Shown here: in pieces, positions 18,487-27,703 of the stretch | Position numbering within the stretch: the stretch's first letter is position 1 | Layout of the letters: each line of letters begins with the position of its first letter | NCBI RefSeq assembly: GCF_000784355.1 | Contig: NZ_KN360940.1 | Span: forward strand, 61,243 to 114,540 | Origin: Methanolacinia paynteri | GTDB taxonomy: Archaea; Halobacteriota; Methanomicrobia; Methanomicrobiales; Methanomicrobiaceae | Direction: 5' to 3' | Length of the DNA: 53,298 nt | The notes under the pieces: generated by a model | Seen by the model: only the letters and a program-made list of their open reading frames with translations | Databases searched by the model: none | Told to the model about the DNA's origin: nothing | Translations under genes and position numbers: made by a program

Positions 18487-18852
18487 ATGAATTATCAAAG
18501 AAAAACCATTTTTTTCATTATTGTTCTGGCTACGGGGCTTCTCTGTGTAACCGGAGGCATTATCGAAGCAATGTCAAATTTTATCGATTCTTTATACATC
18601 ATAATGGTTGGAATTGGTATAATACTGCTTAATTTTGGTATCACTGAAAGTCGTAAAAAATTATCAAAATATTTACTAATTCTTTCTTTCTTATCATACA
18701 GTTTTGCTTTTTTCGCATTTAGTTATTCATCATATAAAGTAAACCATCAAATTACAGCACTTGTATTTACACTATCAGGTATATTATTACTAATTTTTAC
18801 TCTGAATTTTTCTCTTAAAAGAGGTGAAGTTAATTATGAAAATCTACACTAA
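18487..18852 (+). CDS. Small four-helix membrane protein of archaeocin-like cluster
   Basis: A 121-residue protein beginning at the ATG at 18487, nine bases after a GGTG motif. Four hydrophobic segments are evident (about 7-29, 34-52, 62-82, 91-108). The ending KRGEVNYENLH is hydrophilic. It begins 17 bases after the precursor stop and overlaps the next gene by 17 bases, so it belongs to the same operon. An immunity or export role would fit its position but nothing in the sequence proves it. No family is recognised. Confidence 0.6.
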   Translation: MNYQRKTIFFIIVLATGLLCVTGGIIEAMSNFIDSLYIIMVGIGIILLNFGITESRKKLSKYLLILSFLSYSFAFFAFSYSSYKVNHQITALVFTLSGILLLIFTLNFSLKRGEVNYENLH

Positions 18853-19669
18853 AATAGCATTAATTGCCATATTTGGACTATTTATTCTAAGCATAGGCTT
18901 GATTAGTATACAGTCAACTGACAGTCCTATATCATATCAAGATTCATTCTTAAAATACGACATACAGGATAATCAGGAATATGATTATGAGATAAATATT
19001 TCATCAAAAGAGCAATCACTAAATGTATTAAAAAATCTTGAAATGTCTGTTGATAAGGCAGAAAATGAAGACATTTACGAAAAGTATGTTTTAACCACAG
19101 CTAGTTCAGCAGAAGTTGAAAATAGTTATATCATCCAAAGAACAGATCAGGGGAAAATTATAGATATTAATTCAAAAACACCAATTATTCCAGAAGTCCA
19201 ACCTGAATTCCCAAATTTGTTAGAATTTCCTGAAAAAACAGTTGAACCAGGCATGGAATGGACAACGGTATTTGATAAGTCTGGTGATTCTATAACGAAA
19301 AATGGAACAATAAAATATGAGGCCACCGGAACTTCTGATTTTGAAATTATTGGCAAAAAAGTAATTATAACCGAATCTGGCAATTTTGATTGTGTTGGAA
19401 TTAAGCAAACAGTAAATTATTCGATAAAAGAATCCATAGTATCTAAAAATGAGACACTTAATTCTGAAAAATATGGTTATTACACAGGTGAAAATTGGAT
19501 TAATCTAGAAAATGGAATTTTAATTAGGTCATCATTTAATCATCATAGAGTAATAAGTGCAGATCTATCAGAATCTTATCAAGGATTTTTTGGTTTTGAA
19601 AAAATATATCGTGAGGTTCCTATTGACTTCCAGATTGTAACAGAATTGACAGAAGTTAGAAACAATTAA
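18836..19669 (+). CDS. Membrane-anchored extracellular protein of archaeocin-like cluster
   Basis: A 277-residue protein with an N-terminal membrane anchor (IYTKIALIAIFGLFILSIGL) and an otherwise hydrophilic, beta-rich extracellular body. The ATG at 18836 is chosen because GAGGTGA stands nine bases ahead; the GTG at 18824 is less likely. The body has one cysteine (SGNFDCVGIKQTVNYS), and its pattern of EFPEKTVEPGMEWTT followed by IKYEATGTSDFEIIGKK resembles a repeated beta-sandwich fold seen in uncharacterised surface proteins. It overlaps the small membrane gene upstream. The role is unknown; binding or processing of the cysteine-rich peptide is a guess. Confidence 0.6.
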   Translation: MKIYTKIALIAIFGLFILSIGLISIQSTDSPISYQDSFLKYDIQDNQEYDYEINISSKEQSLNVLKNLEMSVDKAENEDIYEKYVLTTASSAEVENSYIIQRTDQGKIIDINSKTPIIPEVQPEFPNLLEFPEKTVEPGMEWTTVFDKSGDSITKNGTIKYEATGTSDFEIIGKKVIITESGNFDCVGIKQTVNYSIKESIVSKNETLNSEKYGYYTGENWINLENGILIRSSFNHHRVISADLSESYQGFFGFEKIYREVPIDFQIVTELTEVRNN

Positions 19670-19685
19670 TGGAACAGTATTGGTT

Positions 19686-20696
19686 ATGATTGAAAAAAAA
19701 AAATATTTACTCATTCTCTGTATTTTATCATCCTATATAATAATTGCATCAGCAAATACATCTACAATTCCAATCCAATATTTTCACCAACAAAATTGTC
19801 CCGATTGCGAAAAAACAGATCCTCTTATTGCTGAATTTGCTAATTCATACAATGATACAATAATTGAATGGATCGATACAAGTACACTGGATGGCTATAA
19901 TAGATGGAAAAAATTTGGTTTTTTCGAAGTTCCTGCAATTGTGATAAATAACGAAATTAAAATTCCTAAAAATGAAATAACAAAGGAAAACCTTAGAGAA
20001 AAAATTAATTCTCTACAAATTGAACAATCAAATGAAAATACCAATACGAGCACTATACAACCTAACCTGAGTATTCCCGTGGCTTACTCTTTAGGATTAT
20101 TCGCAGGATTTTCCCCATGTTTGATGGCGATATTAGGATTTATTTTCACCATTACAGCAAGTAAAAGTAAGGGTGTCCAATCAGGAATATGCATGGCAAT
20201 TATGTTTGGTTTCGGGCTGATAACTGCATATATCATAATAGGCACTGCCATAATTTTTTCTCTTGGATCATTTGATGATACCAGATGGCTATCCATAATC
20301 GCAGGCTTGATTTCTCTAATATTTGGCTTAAATCTTATTGGGATTATTAAAACACCATCTTCTATAGATACATACTTCCATAATAAATCCAAACAATATA
20401 TAGGTAGTTGGACTGGTCTCTTTGGACTGGGTCTTTTATTCTCAGTTGTAAAGGTTCCTTGTTCCGCACCAATGTTATTAGTACTCATTGAGCAAATGTT
20501 CAATAGCAGTTCGATTTCAGCATTAACACAACTCCTTACGTTTTGTGGAGGAATTCTTACTCCATTCCTTGCAATTGGTATAATTGGGGGCGCAACGTTG
20601 ACTCAGAAAGTTCGCAATTACAGAATACAAATTCAAATAATCAGTGGAATTTTTCTGCTGATATTTGGAATATGGATAATATTTTTTAATTTATAA
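19686..20696 (+). CDS. Thioredoxin-fold plus CcdA/DsbD-type transmembrane fusion
   Basis: A 336-residue protein. After a signal-anchor comes a thioredoxin-like domain (about residues 25-115) with the active-site motif CPDC in YFHQQNCPDCEKTD and the cis-Pro region FFEVPAIVI. A DsbD/CcdA membrane domain with six or more helices follows, containing the paired intramembrane cysteines in FAGFSPCLMAI and VVKVPCSAP. Such proteins carry electrons across the membrane to an extracytoplasmic thiol-disulfide domain. As the last gene of the operon with a 16-cysteine secreted protein, it probably controls its disulfides. ATG 19686 is chosen; TTG at 19680 is possible. Confidence 0.85.
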   Translation: MIEKKKYLLILCILSSYIIIASANTSTIPIQYFHQQNCPDCEKTDPLIAEFANSYNDTIIEWIDTSTLDGYNRWKKFGFFEVPAIVINNEIKIPKNEITKENLREKINSLQIEQSNENTNTSTIQPNLSIPVAYSLGLFAGFSPCLMAILGFIFTITASKSKGVQSGICMAIMFGFGLITAYIIIGTAIIFSLGSFDDTRWLSIIAGLISLIFGLNLIGIIKTPSSIDTYFHNKSKQYIGSWTGLFGLGLLFSVVKVPCSAPMLLVLIEQMFNSSSISALTQLLTFCGGILTPFLAIGIIGGATLTQKVRNYRIQIQIISGIFLLIFGIWIIFFNL

Positions 20697-20896
20697 TAAC
20701 TATTCAAGCTTAGTATAATCTACAAATCTGTAAACCGAAGTCATTTATGTATTATCGAAAAGGCACTACGGGAAGTTTTGCTCAGATCGATCAAAAATTG
20801 AACTATTAATCTATATTATGATTGCCACCTCTTCTCTGCCGACGGACAAAAGGCATGTGAGTTATACAATCTGCTTCCGTCACCCCGGCTTTAATT

Positions 20897-22108
20897 TCAG
20901 TTTCCGGTCCGGTCACGAACAGAGAGAATAAAGAATCCGCAAACCACAACGGCGATCAAAAGACTCGAAAAGAATCCTGCAACATAGCCGCTGCCTGCCA
21001 CGATGACACCTGTTACGATTGGGCCAGCCGAATGCCCGATGTCCATGACGGATGAGAGTGCTCCCATCGAGGCACCCATCTGCCCCTTTTCTGCGACATC
21101 CGCGATATATGCACTGGTCGCAACAGTGGAGAGCGAGATCCCGAGACCGATTAGTGAACTCACGAGAAGGAATACGGCGAAGGATGACGCAAACGGAATG
21201 GCGGCAGTTGAAATCCCGAGAACGAGGAGCCCGGTGACAATCTGAATTCTCTTGTCGATCCTGTCGGCGATCCTGCCGAAGAACGGTTTTGTCGCGGCGA
21301 TGACCAAAGTCTGGACGGCAAAGAGGGCTCCGATCAGGTATGCACCAATTCCCTGCGATAAAAGAACGAGCGGGAAGAACGTCTCGAACGAACCGAAGGC
21401 GAAATAAGTTGCCATATCCACAAATGCCGTCGCACGGAGTTTACGTTCCGAGAAGAACATGACGAAACTGCTGCGAAATGACGAGAACGGTACGAAGGCG
21501 AGAGTTCCATGCTTCTCCTCCTTAAACATGAGAATCAAAATAAGAACGGGCAGGGCGGCGAGTGCCGCGACTATGTACACTATCCGGTAAGGGATAAGCC
21601 CGGGGTACATAACGAACAACGAGATGACAAAACCACCGACAACCGGAGCCAGGGTTCTGCCGATGAGGGTTGCAGAAGAGTACTGCCCGAGCATCTCGCC
21701 CTTGTTATCCGGAAAACGTTCGGCTATGATCGCTGAGACAACCGGGCCGAGGATTGCGGTGGCCGTCCCGTGGAAGAACCGGATCGGGATCAGCCAGAAC
21801 GGATTGTTTATGATAAGGTAGAGCAATGGTGCGGAGAGGAATACCAGACCGGATACGATAAGCAGTCTCCTTCTTCCAAGATGATCCGAGATAACTCCTA
21901 CGGGAAATGAAAAGAGAATTCCCGCGAGGGGGGATACCGCTGCGATCAGGCCGATTACGGCATCCCCGGCGCCCAAGGCCTGCGAAAAGAGCGGGAGCAC
22001 GGGATTTTTGGATATTGTCGTCGAGAATATTGCGAAAAATCCGAGCATAAAGAGAAAATAGACCATCCGCCTGCCGGGCAGGGAAGAATTAGAGGACATA
22101 TATCGCAC
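20897..22108 (-). CDS. MFS transporter
   Basis: A 403-residue protein with 12 predicted membrane helices, normal for the major facilitator superfamily. The loop between helices 2 and 3 has the family signature (GVISDHLGRRRLLI), repeated in degenerate form in the second half (GRIADRIDKRIQIVTG). It resembles drug-efflux members such as the DHA1 group. The substrate is unknown. GC-rich codon use matches the core genome, in contrast to the AT-rich peptide cluster just to its left. It stands alone, and the 200-base gap before it holds no recognisable feature. Confidence 0.88.
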   Translation of the reverse strand: MRYMSSNSSLPGRRMVYFLFMLGFFAIFSTTISKNPVLPLFSQALGAGDAVIGLIAAVSPLAGILFSFPVGVISDHLGRRRLLIVSGLVFLSAPLLYLIINNPFWLIPIRFFHGTATAILGPVVSAIIAERFPDNKGEMLGQYSSATLIGRTLAPVVGGFVISLFVMYPGLIPYRIVYIVAALAALPVLILILMFKEEKHGTLAFVPFSSFRSSFVMFFSERKLRATAFVDMATYFAFGSFETFFPLVLLSQGIGAYLIGALFAVQTLVIAATKPFFGRIADRIDKRIQIVTGLLVLGISTAAIPFASSFAVFLLVSSLIGLGISLSTVATSAYIADVAEKGQMGASMGALSSVMDIGHSAGPIVTGVIVAGSGYVAGFFSSLLIAVVVCGFFILSVRDRTGN

Positions 22109-22380
22109 CTTAAGGATCTATTTTAACGGAGTGAGCCGAAAAAGGTATTGATATTCGCCGTTGTCGTCCTAAAATAAAAAATGATGACCGGTATTGATGC
22201 GTAACATTGTATCTTCAGCGAAGCGGAAAAAACAGAAACAAAAAAAGAGGAATGATCAGGCATTACTAAGTATTGTAAATGCCCCTGACAGGTATTTCCG
22301 GATCGTTTTCCCGGATGTGGTATGTTTTGATATGCCACAACTTTTCACCTGTTCTTTGATTATACTCCTTTCCAGTGATT

Positions 22381-23295
22381 TCAATAAACTGAAACCCGGA
22401 ACGGAATTATGGTATAAGTATCACTGTTATATGATCCGCCGCTTGCCTCCTGGCTGTTGAATGCATCAACGAGTGCATCAGCAGCATCTACGCCGTCCAG
22501 TCTTCCGTAACCGAAGATTTTGAAGACATTTATACCGTTGTTCTGTTTCACGTTGCGAACATAATCCCCGGCGACAACGAAGTCGAACTGATCGTCCATC
22601 ATCGGGTGTTCAACGACGAGATAATTCTGACCTTCCGGGAGTTCTGCGGACATTGCCGCATCGGCATCAAACGTAAACGATGCATCGATGTTTACCGGTA
22701 CCTTTGTCGTATTGAAATAAGAGTCGCCGAAGATCCAGATCTGAACTTCAGTAGGAACTCCTTCCGCAAACCCTGTAATCGAAAAAGGCTGCCCTTTTAC
22801 AACATTTGCAGGAGAGATCTCCGCGGTGATGAAGGGTTTTTTGAGTATAATACTGGTCATGTTATAGTTCGTCGAGTTATCGAACCGGTTCTTCGCCGTG
22901 GGGCTGCTCACGACATAGAGAGTATAAGACCCTGCATCAAGGTTAAGATTGGCAGTGTAAAACGAATATTCCCAGGTGTTATTAGGTCCTGTTTCCACAA
23001 CCGTAAATGAGTCCGGGTCTCCGTTGAACACTGCATCGTCCGGCGATTCAAGGTTGACACCTCCCGCCGGGAGGTTAGGACCTGTCAGGAAAAGGTACAC
23101 GGAATCTGCACCTGAACCCTGGCCTCGCAGGACCACTTTTTCTCCAAGATAATAGGACTGGTCGCCATCTGCAGAGATGGTGACCCCCGTATCTGTTGCT
23201 GCGCCTAAAACAGGGACGACTACCGTCCCGACGATGAGAACAAGAAGGATTGCCGTTCTCATCGCAAACTTTTGTCTACTACCATGTAGTATCAT
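22381..23295 (-). CDS. S-layer-type surface protein of the methanogen MEMAR family
   Basis: A 304-residue secreted protein. The start is set at the ATG at 23295 because a TATA element centred 26 bases upstream makes the transcript leaderless there; 23310 and 23262 are alternatives. A signal peptide (AILLVLIVGTVVVPVLGA) is followed by two or three beta-sandwich modules (YYLGEKVVLRGQGSG, NVVKGQPFSITGFAEG) and the ending FKIFGYGRLDGVDAADALVDAF. That ending is the recurring signature of S-layer glycoproteins in Methanomicrobiales. It ends shortly after this module with no C-terminal anchor, so it is shorter than typical members. It shares its operator with the regulator gene at 24518. Confidence 0.75.
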   Translation of the reverse strand: MILHGSRQKFAMRTAILLVLIVGTVVVPVLGAATDTGVTISADGDQSYYLGEKVVLRGQGSGADSVYLFLTGPNLPAGGVNLESPDDAVFNGDPDSFTVVETGPNNTWEYSFYTANLNLDAGSYTLYVVSSPTAKNRFDNSTNYNMTSIILKKPFITAEISPANVVKGQPFSITGFAEGVPTEVQIWIFGDSYFNTTKVPVNIDASFTFDADAAMSAELPEGQNYLVVEHPMMDDQFDFVVAGDYVRNVKQNNGINVFKIFGYGRLDGVDAADALVDAFNSQEASGGSYNSDTYTIIPFRVSVY

Positions 23296-23297
23296 AT

Positions 23298-23325
23298 GTA
23301 AATATATCAATATTTACAATATAAA
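23298..23325 (-). promoter_or_regulatory. Operator and TATA box of the S-layer gene
   Basis: The perfect palindrome GTAAATATATCAATATTTAC (23298-23317) has 8-base arms around a 4-base centre. Directly next to it, on the minus strand, is TTTATATT (23318-23325), a TATA element centred 26.5 bases before the ATG at 23295. The palindrome therefore fills the space between TATA box and transcription start, where a bound repressor would block initiation. The same arrangement recurs at 24970-24997. Confidence 0.7.
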
Positions 23326-23414
23326 TTGTTTCCTATGATATTTGTGATTTTATGTTCCGCTATAAGCCCCTCCATGATACGGGCAGGAAAAAGATTATAG
23401 GCAGTATTCCGGTT

Positions 23415-24521
23415 CTAAGATCTATATTCCTGCCTGCTCTTTGCAGAATTATAAAGATCCAGCACTGCAATTCCTCCGACTGTCGCCATAACAAACGCAA
23501 CGCTGAATAGTATGAAATCATAGAAGATACCGATGGCAGTCCATGTAGCAGAGGGTCTATAACTGATGACCTCCAGTGGTGCGAGCATACCATGTGCCGC
23601 TTCAACGAGCATGTATACAAGAAACACGCCGAATACTAGAACTCCAATGAAGACAACACAGGCAGCTGCCTCAACACGGATCTTTTTCATCAGGGCAAAC
23701 GATCCCGCAACAGCCTCACGGAGTGTCTTTTGTTCAAGAACAATCAGCGGCACGACAAACAGGGTCAGGATCAGAAGGAGCAGGTTGATCGCCGAAATGA
23801 TCAGGGTGTCCACTAACCCCGGATATATCCAGAACAAAACCGATCGTCCTCCATAACCCGGGATCTCGGTAAAGAGGTCCCACCGGAGAGAGAGGTTGAA
23901 GGGGAACTGGCTGAGCGTGCTGAAAAGGAAATTATAGAAATACCCGAATAAATTGAATTTAGAGAGCTCATGCGGCCACCAAAGCAGTGACCGTAAAGTA
24001 AAAATCTCGACGAGAAGCATACCTGCGAATGCCAGAATAAAAGACCACAGGAAGATTGGCTTCAGGTATTTTTTCGCTCCTGCAAGCCCGGCAAAAAACG
24101 AAGACGAGACTCCTTTCTTTTGCGGGATGCTCAGGAAGAGGCCGGCCAGCAGGAACACCAGGCAGAACATTGTTGCAAACTCAATAAAAAACACCAGGAC
24201 TTTATTCATTATACCAAGCTGCAAGTCAGTGTTCCAGAGGATGAAGTAACGTGAAGACTGGCCGATTGTATTCCCGGCCAGCACAAGCCCGGCGAGAGCC
24301 GCAAACCAGAGGAGCTGCCTGTTCTGGTTCAGTGTCTTCATCCCCGACAGGGCCGCTCCTATTCCTCTTCGGACAGATCCGGATATCCCGCCTCCGCCAT
24401 CCGGGCTCCCAACATAAACCGGTTCGTGCTTATCTTCAAAATCCGTCTGCGAGGTGCAGACCACTGGCTGCTTCGGGCACAGGCCGAACCGGTGTTCGGT
24501 AATTTCAGGTTCGCAGGTCAT
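23415..24521 (-). CDS. Multi-pass membrane protein co-transcribed with HTH regulator
   Basis: A 368-residue protein with a hydrophilic N-terminus of about 70 residues containing two cysteines (MTCEPEI, RFGLCPKQ). About seven membrane segments follow. The pattern of long helices with a YxFL-type central part resembles uncharacterised archaeal DUF7847/GPDPase-membrane-domain proteins. Its ATG overlaps the stop of the regulator gene (24518-24521), so both are one operon. The pairing of a regulator with a membrane protein, and a shared operator with an S-layer gene, suggests a role in the cell envelope. No enzymatic motif is seen. Confidence 0.65.
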   Translation of the reverse strand: MTCEPEITEHRFGLCPKQPVVCTSQTDFEDKHEPVYVGSPDGGGGISGSVRRGIGAALSGMKTLNQNRQLLWFAALAGLVLAGNTIGQSSRYFILWNTDLQLGIMNKVLVFFIEFATMFCLVFLLAGLFLSIPQKKGVSSSFFAGLAGAKKYLKPIFLWSFILAFAGMLLVEIFTLRSLLWWPHELSKFNLFGYFYNFLFSTLSQFPFNLSLRWDLFTEIPGYGGRSVLFWIYPGLVDTLIISAINLLLLILTLFVVPLIVLEQKTLREAVAGSFALMKKIRVEAAACVVFIGVLVFGVFLVYMLVEAAHGMLAPLEVISYRPSATWTAIGIFYDFILFSVAFVMATVGGIAVLDLYNSAKSRQEYRS

Positions 24522-24967
24522 ACCTGATCCTCCCGGATCTTTGCGAGAAGTTCATCTGCCATCTCTGTCGGGTCCTGGACCTTTTCGATCGAAATCCCCA
24601 GCTCAGATGCAAGATCCCAGATAAACTCGATGCACTTCGTGTACTCGTCACAGGACCCGCAGTCGCCTTCATGCTCGTACCAGACCTGCATGCCGTGCTT
24701 CTCCGAGACAAATATATAGGCACTGGTCCGGAACGGGACCGACCATCCGGACAGGATGCCACGTTCTGCATCGATATTTTTGATCTGGATCCGGTTCGCC
24801 TGCGCCATCTCCCTGAGTGATGCATCTATCTTCCTGTCCATCGTGCGGAGGGCCTGGGATACTCCCTGCCTTGTGATGCCCAGCTCGTTTGCAATGGAAA
24901 TATTCTGCATCCCGCTGCGACGCATCTTCCAGAACACAAATTGTTTCTCGTTCGTGGGGAGGAACAT
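24518..24967 (-). CDS. HTH transcriptional regulator with C-terminal cysteine motif
   Basis: A 149-residue protein starting at the ATG at 24967. The other ATG at 24985 lies inside the operator, only about 8 bases after the TATA box, and cannot be used. Residues 12-50 form a winged-helix-like HTH (NISIANELGITRQGVSQALRTMD). The C-terminal half contains CGSCDEYTKC, a possible metal or redox sensor, and ends in a helical region. It probably represses its own operon and the S-layer gene through the shared palindrome. The autoregulation is inferred from operator position. Confidence 0.75.
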   Translation of the reverse strand: MFLPTNEKQFVFWKMRRSGMQNISIANELGITRQGVSQALRTMDRKIDASLREMAQANRIQIKNIDAERGILSGWSVPFRTSAYIFVSEKHGMQVWYEHEGDCGSCDEYTKCIEFIWDLASELGISIEKVQDPTEMADELLAKIREDQV

Positions 24968-24969
24968 AA

Positions 24970-24997
24970 GTAAATATATCAACATTTACAATATAAA
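24970..24997 (-). promoter_or_regulatory. Operator and TATA box of the regulator operon
   Basis: GTAAATATATCAACATTTAC (24970-24989) differs at one base from the palindrome at 23298. It is followed on the minus strand by TTTATATT (24990-24997), centred 26.5 bases before the ATG at 24967. The identical geometry at two promoters supports one regulator acting on both. Confidence 0.7.
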
Positions 24998-25163
24998 AAT
25001 ATTGAGTTCTTTTTTGGTATGATTCCTGAAACTTTTTGAGGTTAGTGTGCTTATTAATGCACTGCTTTTTTTTGGGGGGAGGCGCAGGAAGAAACGGAAA
25101 TGACAGGGCTGGATTTATTTAGCAGGATGAGGATATTGATCAGGAATTTGCCGGAGGTATTTT

Positions 25164-25610
25164 GTGCAGGTAGAATGGGGAAAATGTAATGATATTGATG
25201 AATGGATGAAACTTGTCGAAGAGATAAGCTGGAATTATCCGGGGTTGGAAACAAAAGAGAAATTAGATGAGCACAAAGAAACGGTTTTGGAGTTTATGGA
25301 CGAAACACGAGCTTTGTGCGTGAAAAATGGAAAAGAAATAACCGGAGTGCTTCTATTTTCGAGAGAGCATAATATGATTTGTTGTTTAGGTGTTTCGCCC
25401 GGATATAGAAGATGTGGAATTGCGGCAAAACTACTTGAAAAAGCAATAAATGAATTAGATCAAAATAAGGATATCATTGTTACGACATTTAGAGAAAACG
25501 ATGAAAAAGGAATTGCACCAAGAGCACTATATGAGAAATTCGGATTCATTGCAGGTGAATACATCGAAGAATTTGGTTATCCTAATCAAATATATGTATT
25601 GCATCCATAA
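25164..25610 (+). CDS. GNAT-family N-acetyltransferase
   Basis: A 148-residue acetyltransferase starting with GTG, chosen because GGAGGT precedes it by five to seven bases. The acetyl-CoA-binding segment is LGVSPGYRRCGIAAKLLEKAI (about residues 76-96), followed by ALYEKFGFIAGEY, the usual GNAT C-terminal beta-strand pattern. The substrate is unknown. The gene is AT-rich and faces another GNAT gene (25632) tail to tail, although the two are not close in sequence. Confidence 0.85.
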   Translation: MQVEWGKCNDIDEWMKLVEEISWNYPGLETKEKLDEHKETVLEFMDETRALCVKNGKEITGVLLFSREHNMICCLGVSPGYRRCGIAAKLLEKAINELDQNKDIIVTTFRENDEKGIAPRALYEKFGFIAGEYIEEFGYPNQIYVLHP

Positions 25611-25631
25611 ATCCCGATTTTCAAAATTTAT

Positions 25632-26057
25632 CTAATATTCAGGGTCCCATGCTGAAGGTATGAAGAGAACATTTCCCGTATAACTTAAAAAACCATTTTT
25701 TAGATAATACTTTACATTTTCATCATTAGTCTGAACTATCCACTCGGTTTTAGGAAAAGTCCGAATACATCGTTCCAGCAATTCTCTTCCAATTCCTCTG
25801 CACTGGAATTCCGGATCAACAACCAGATCGTAAATGACCGATCTGATTATTTTGTCAGAAAGTACCCTGACAACTCCCACCAACCTGTCTTCATGCCATG
25901 CTGAAATAACGAGAGTCGAATTGATAAAAGGCAGATTAAAATTTGAAATCATTTCCTGTGTTTCAGTGCCCTTACTCCATCCTGCAGACATGAACAGAAA
26001 ACGTAACTGATCAATTGGAAGGTCCTTCTTTTTTTCATTAAAAACAATTTCAGGCAT
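25632..26057 (-). CDS. GNAT-family N-acetyltransferase
   Basis: A 141-residue GNAT protein. The ATG at 26057 is preferred over an upstream TTG at 26069. The core motif is DLVVDPEFQCRGIGRELLERCIRTFP (about residues 77-102), with the acetyl-CoA loop Q-C-R-G-I-G. The tail NVKYYLKNGF is the usual end of the fold. Similar to small-molecule or protein N-acetyltransferases of unassigned substrate. It converges with the preceding GNAT gene across about 20 bases. Confidence 0.82.
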   Translation of the reverse strand: MPEIVFNEKKKDLPIDQLRFLFMSAGWSKGTETQEMISNFNLPFINSTLVISAWHEDRLVGVVRVLSDKIIRSVIYDLVVDPEFQCRGIGRELLERCIRTFPKTEWIVQTNDENVKYYLKNGFLSYTGNVLFIPSAWDPEY

Positions 26058-26069
26058 ATAACATCTCAA

Positions 26070-26459
26070 TTATTTAATGGCATTTTCTCGCGTGTAAAAT
26101 TTTTTTTCGCTCATAACCAAACCGAATTCTTTCCTTTCTCCCTGTCTCCTTTGCCGTCTGCATTCGGAGGTCGACCTCAACGATTTTTATGTACATTGTC
26201 CCTCATCACACAACTTTTCAGAACAATGAACGCTTTCCAGGCTAACAGCATTTCAGAACACTGGAAATCACAAGTGATGAGATTCAAAATTATGGAAGCT
26301 TATCACTCAAAACAAAAAGGAGATAGGAGCTGAATCGCACGGCTTTTTGGGCGGTTATTCGGGAGAGGCTTTCGGAGAGGTTTTTAGTCATAAGGCATTA
26401 GTAAAAGGCTGCAGAGTGCTTATTAGAATTTAAATGTTTTAATCATTAATAGAAATATA
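26070..26459. other. Intergenic stretch without recognised gene
   Basis: A plus-strand frame at 26151-26333 exists, but it lacks a good ribosome-binding site and has no recognisable domain. The right end of this stretch (about 26400-26459) is AT-rich and probably holds the promoter of the membrane protein at 26460, which begins almost leaderless. Confidence 0.4.
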
Positions 26460-27593
26460 ATGCCTAACGACAAGAGTGAAAAATCAAATAAGGTTGAAAA
26501 AATCTATCGTATTATTGAGTTTGAAATAGACAATGCGAATAATCAGATTTCCCTATATAAAAAAGACAATATCAATTTTATTCTTTTATTTTTTGCATTA
26601 ATTGGATTATTTGTATTCATTCCTGCTGACACTTTTTTCTACAAATGGTTTGAGTATGGTGTTTGGATGGTAATTATTTTAATAGGAACAATTGTGTTCT
26701 TTTCAATTTTAATGTATTATTTTATCTATAAAGGAGGATTCAAGAAAGAAAATTCATTAAACGACAATAATATAAAATGTGAACTATGTGAAAGTAAGAT
26801 AATATGTAAAGACATTGACGCCTCAGCAAAGAAAAAATATATCCTAAAATATTACAATTCTGTTTTCATTGAAATTATAGATCTTTACTACTCAACTTTT
26901 ATTAATACGAGTTTTATATTTTTATTAAGTTGTATATTACCATACGTTTATTTCACATCTTCAAAAGATATCACTCCTTCTTTTCAAAATAATTCTTGGA
27001 TTTCGTTGCTCCTGATGCTAATATTAATTTCGTATATTATTCTATATTTCAAACAATCATCCCTTCTTAAAAAGAGAAATTTTAAAGAATATTTACCGAA
27101 AATGGCAATCTATTCAGCCATAATTTTTATTTTTGCTGTAACGATTATATTATATGGAATTAATTCTAAAATTCCACCATTTGTTGAAATAACTAATGGT
27201 TCACAATTCTCATCACTCTTAATTGAGCACTTAGAAATCATTCCTTCTATGCCATTATCATGGATTGTGGTTTTCTATGTGTTATTTATATTTGTAATAC
27301 TGATTGAAATCTTTATATCTTCAAAATATATTAGAATAATAAATCAAAAATTAGAGGAATTACTTATTTTAAAATATAGTATTGATCGCTATCAACTAGG
27401 AATTTCTCCGGAATTAAATATTGAAAGTACCATAAAAAAAGTTTCAAAGTTAAAAATTCAGCCTCCTAAATATACTACAGCAGGAGGGATATTCACAATT
27501 CCGATTCCACTACTAAATATTAGATGTGAAGAGATGGTTTATTTAGCCATTGAAGATCAACTGACTGAAGAAAAAGAAGATATCCAAAATTGA
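26460..27593 (+). CDS. Multi-pass membrane protein of unknown function
   Basis: A 377-residue, AT-rich gene. A charged N-terminal helix (about 40 residues) is followed by membrane segments near residues 42-60, 70-92, 145-165, 180-198, 216-236 and 268-288. A soluble loop between the second and third has CELCESKIIC, a possible zinc pair. The C-terminal 90 residues are hydrophilic and helical. No family is recognised. It is the last gene left of the tRNA fragment that marks the integrated element, so it belongs to the host side of the junction or to an older insertion. Confidence 0.55.
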   Translation: MPNDKSEKSNKVEKIYRIIEFEIDNANNQISLYKKDNINFILLFFALIGLFVFIPADTFFYKWFEYGVWMVIILIGTIVFFSILMYYFIYKGGFKKENSLNDNNIKCELCESKIICKDIDASAKKKYILKYYNSVFIEIIDLYYSTFINTSFIFLLSCILPYVYFTSSKDITPSFQNNSWISLLLMLILISYIILYFKQSSLLKKRNFKEYLPKMAIYSAIIFIFAVTIILYGINSKIPPFVEITNGSQFSSLLIEHLEIIPSMPLSWIVVFYVLFIFVILIEIFISSKYIRIINQKLEELLILKYSIDRYQLGISPELNIESTIKKVSKLKIQPPKYTTAGGIFTIPIPLLNIRCEEMVYLAIEDQLTEEKEDIQN

Positions 27594-27703
27594 GTAATTC
27601 AAAGGATTGTAGTTAAATTATAAACTTTTTACAATTATAATCCATTTCTCTGATTAAAAATAATTAAGCTCATTACTAAATCAGGATAATAAGAAACAAA
27701 AAA

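Noticed and set aside
26151-26333. 60-codon plus-strand frame, possible transposase remnant
   Set aside because: No recognisable motif, inverted ends or start signal.
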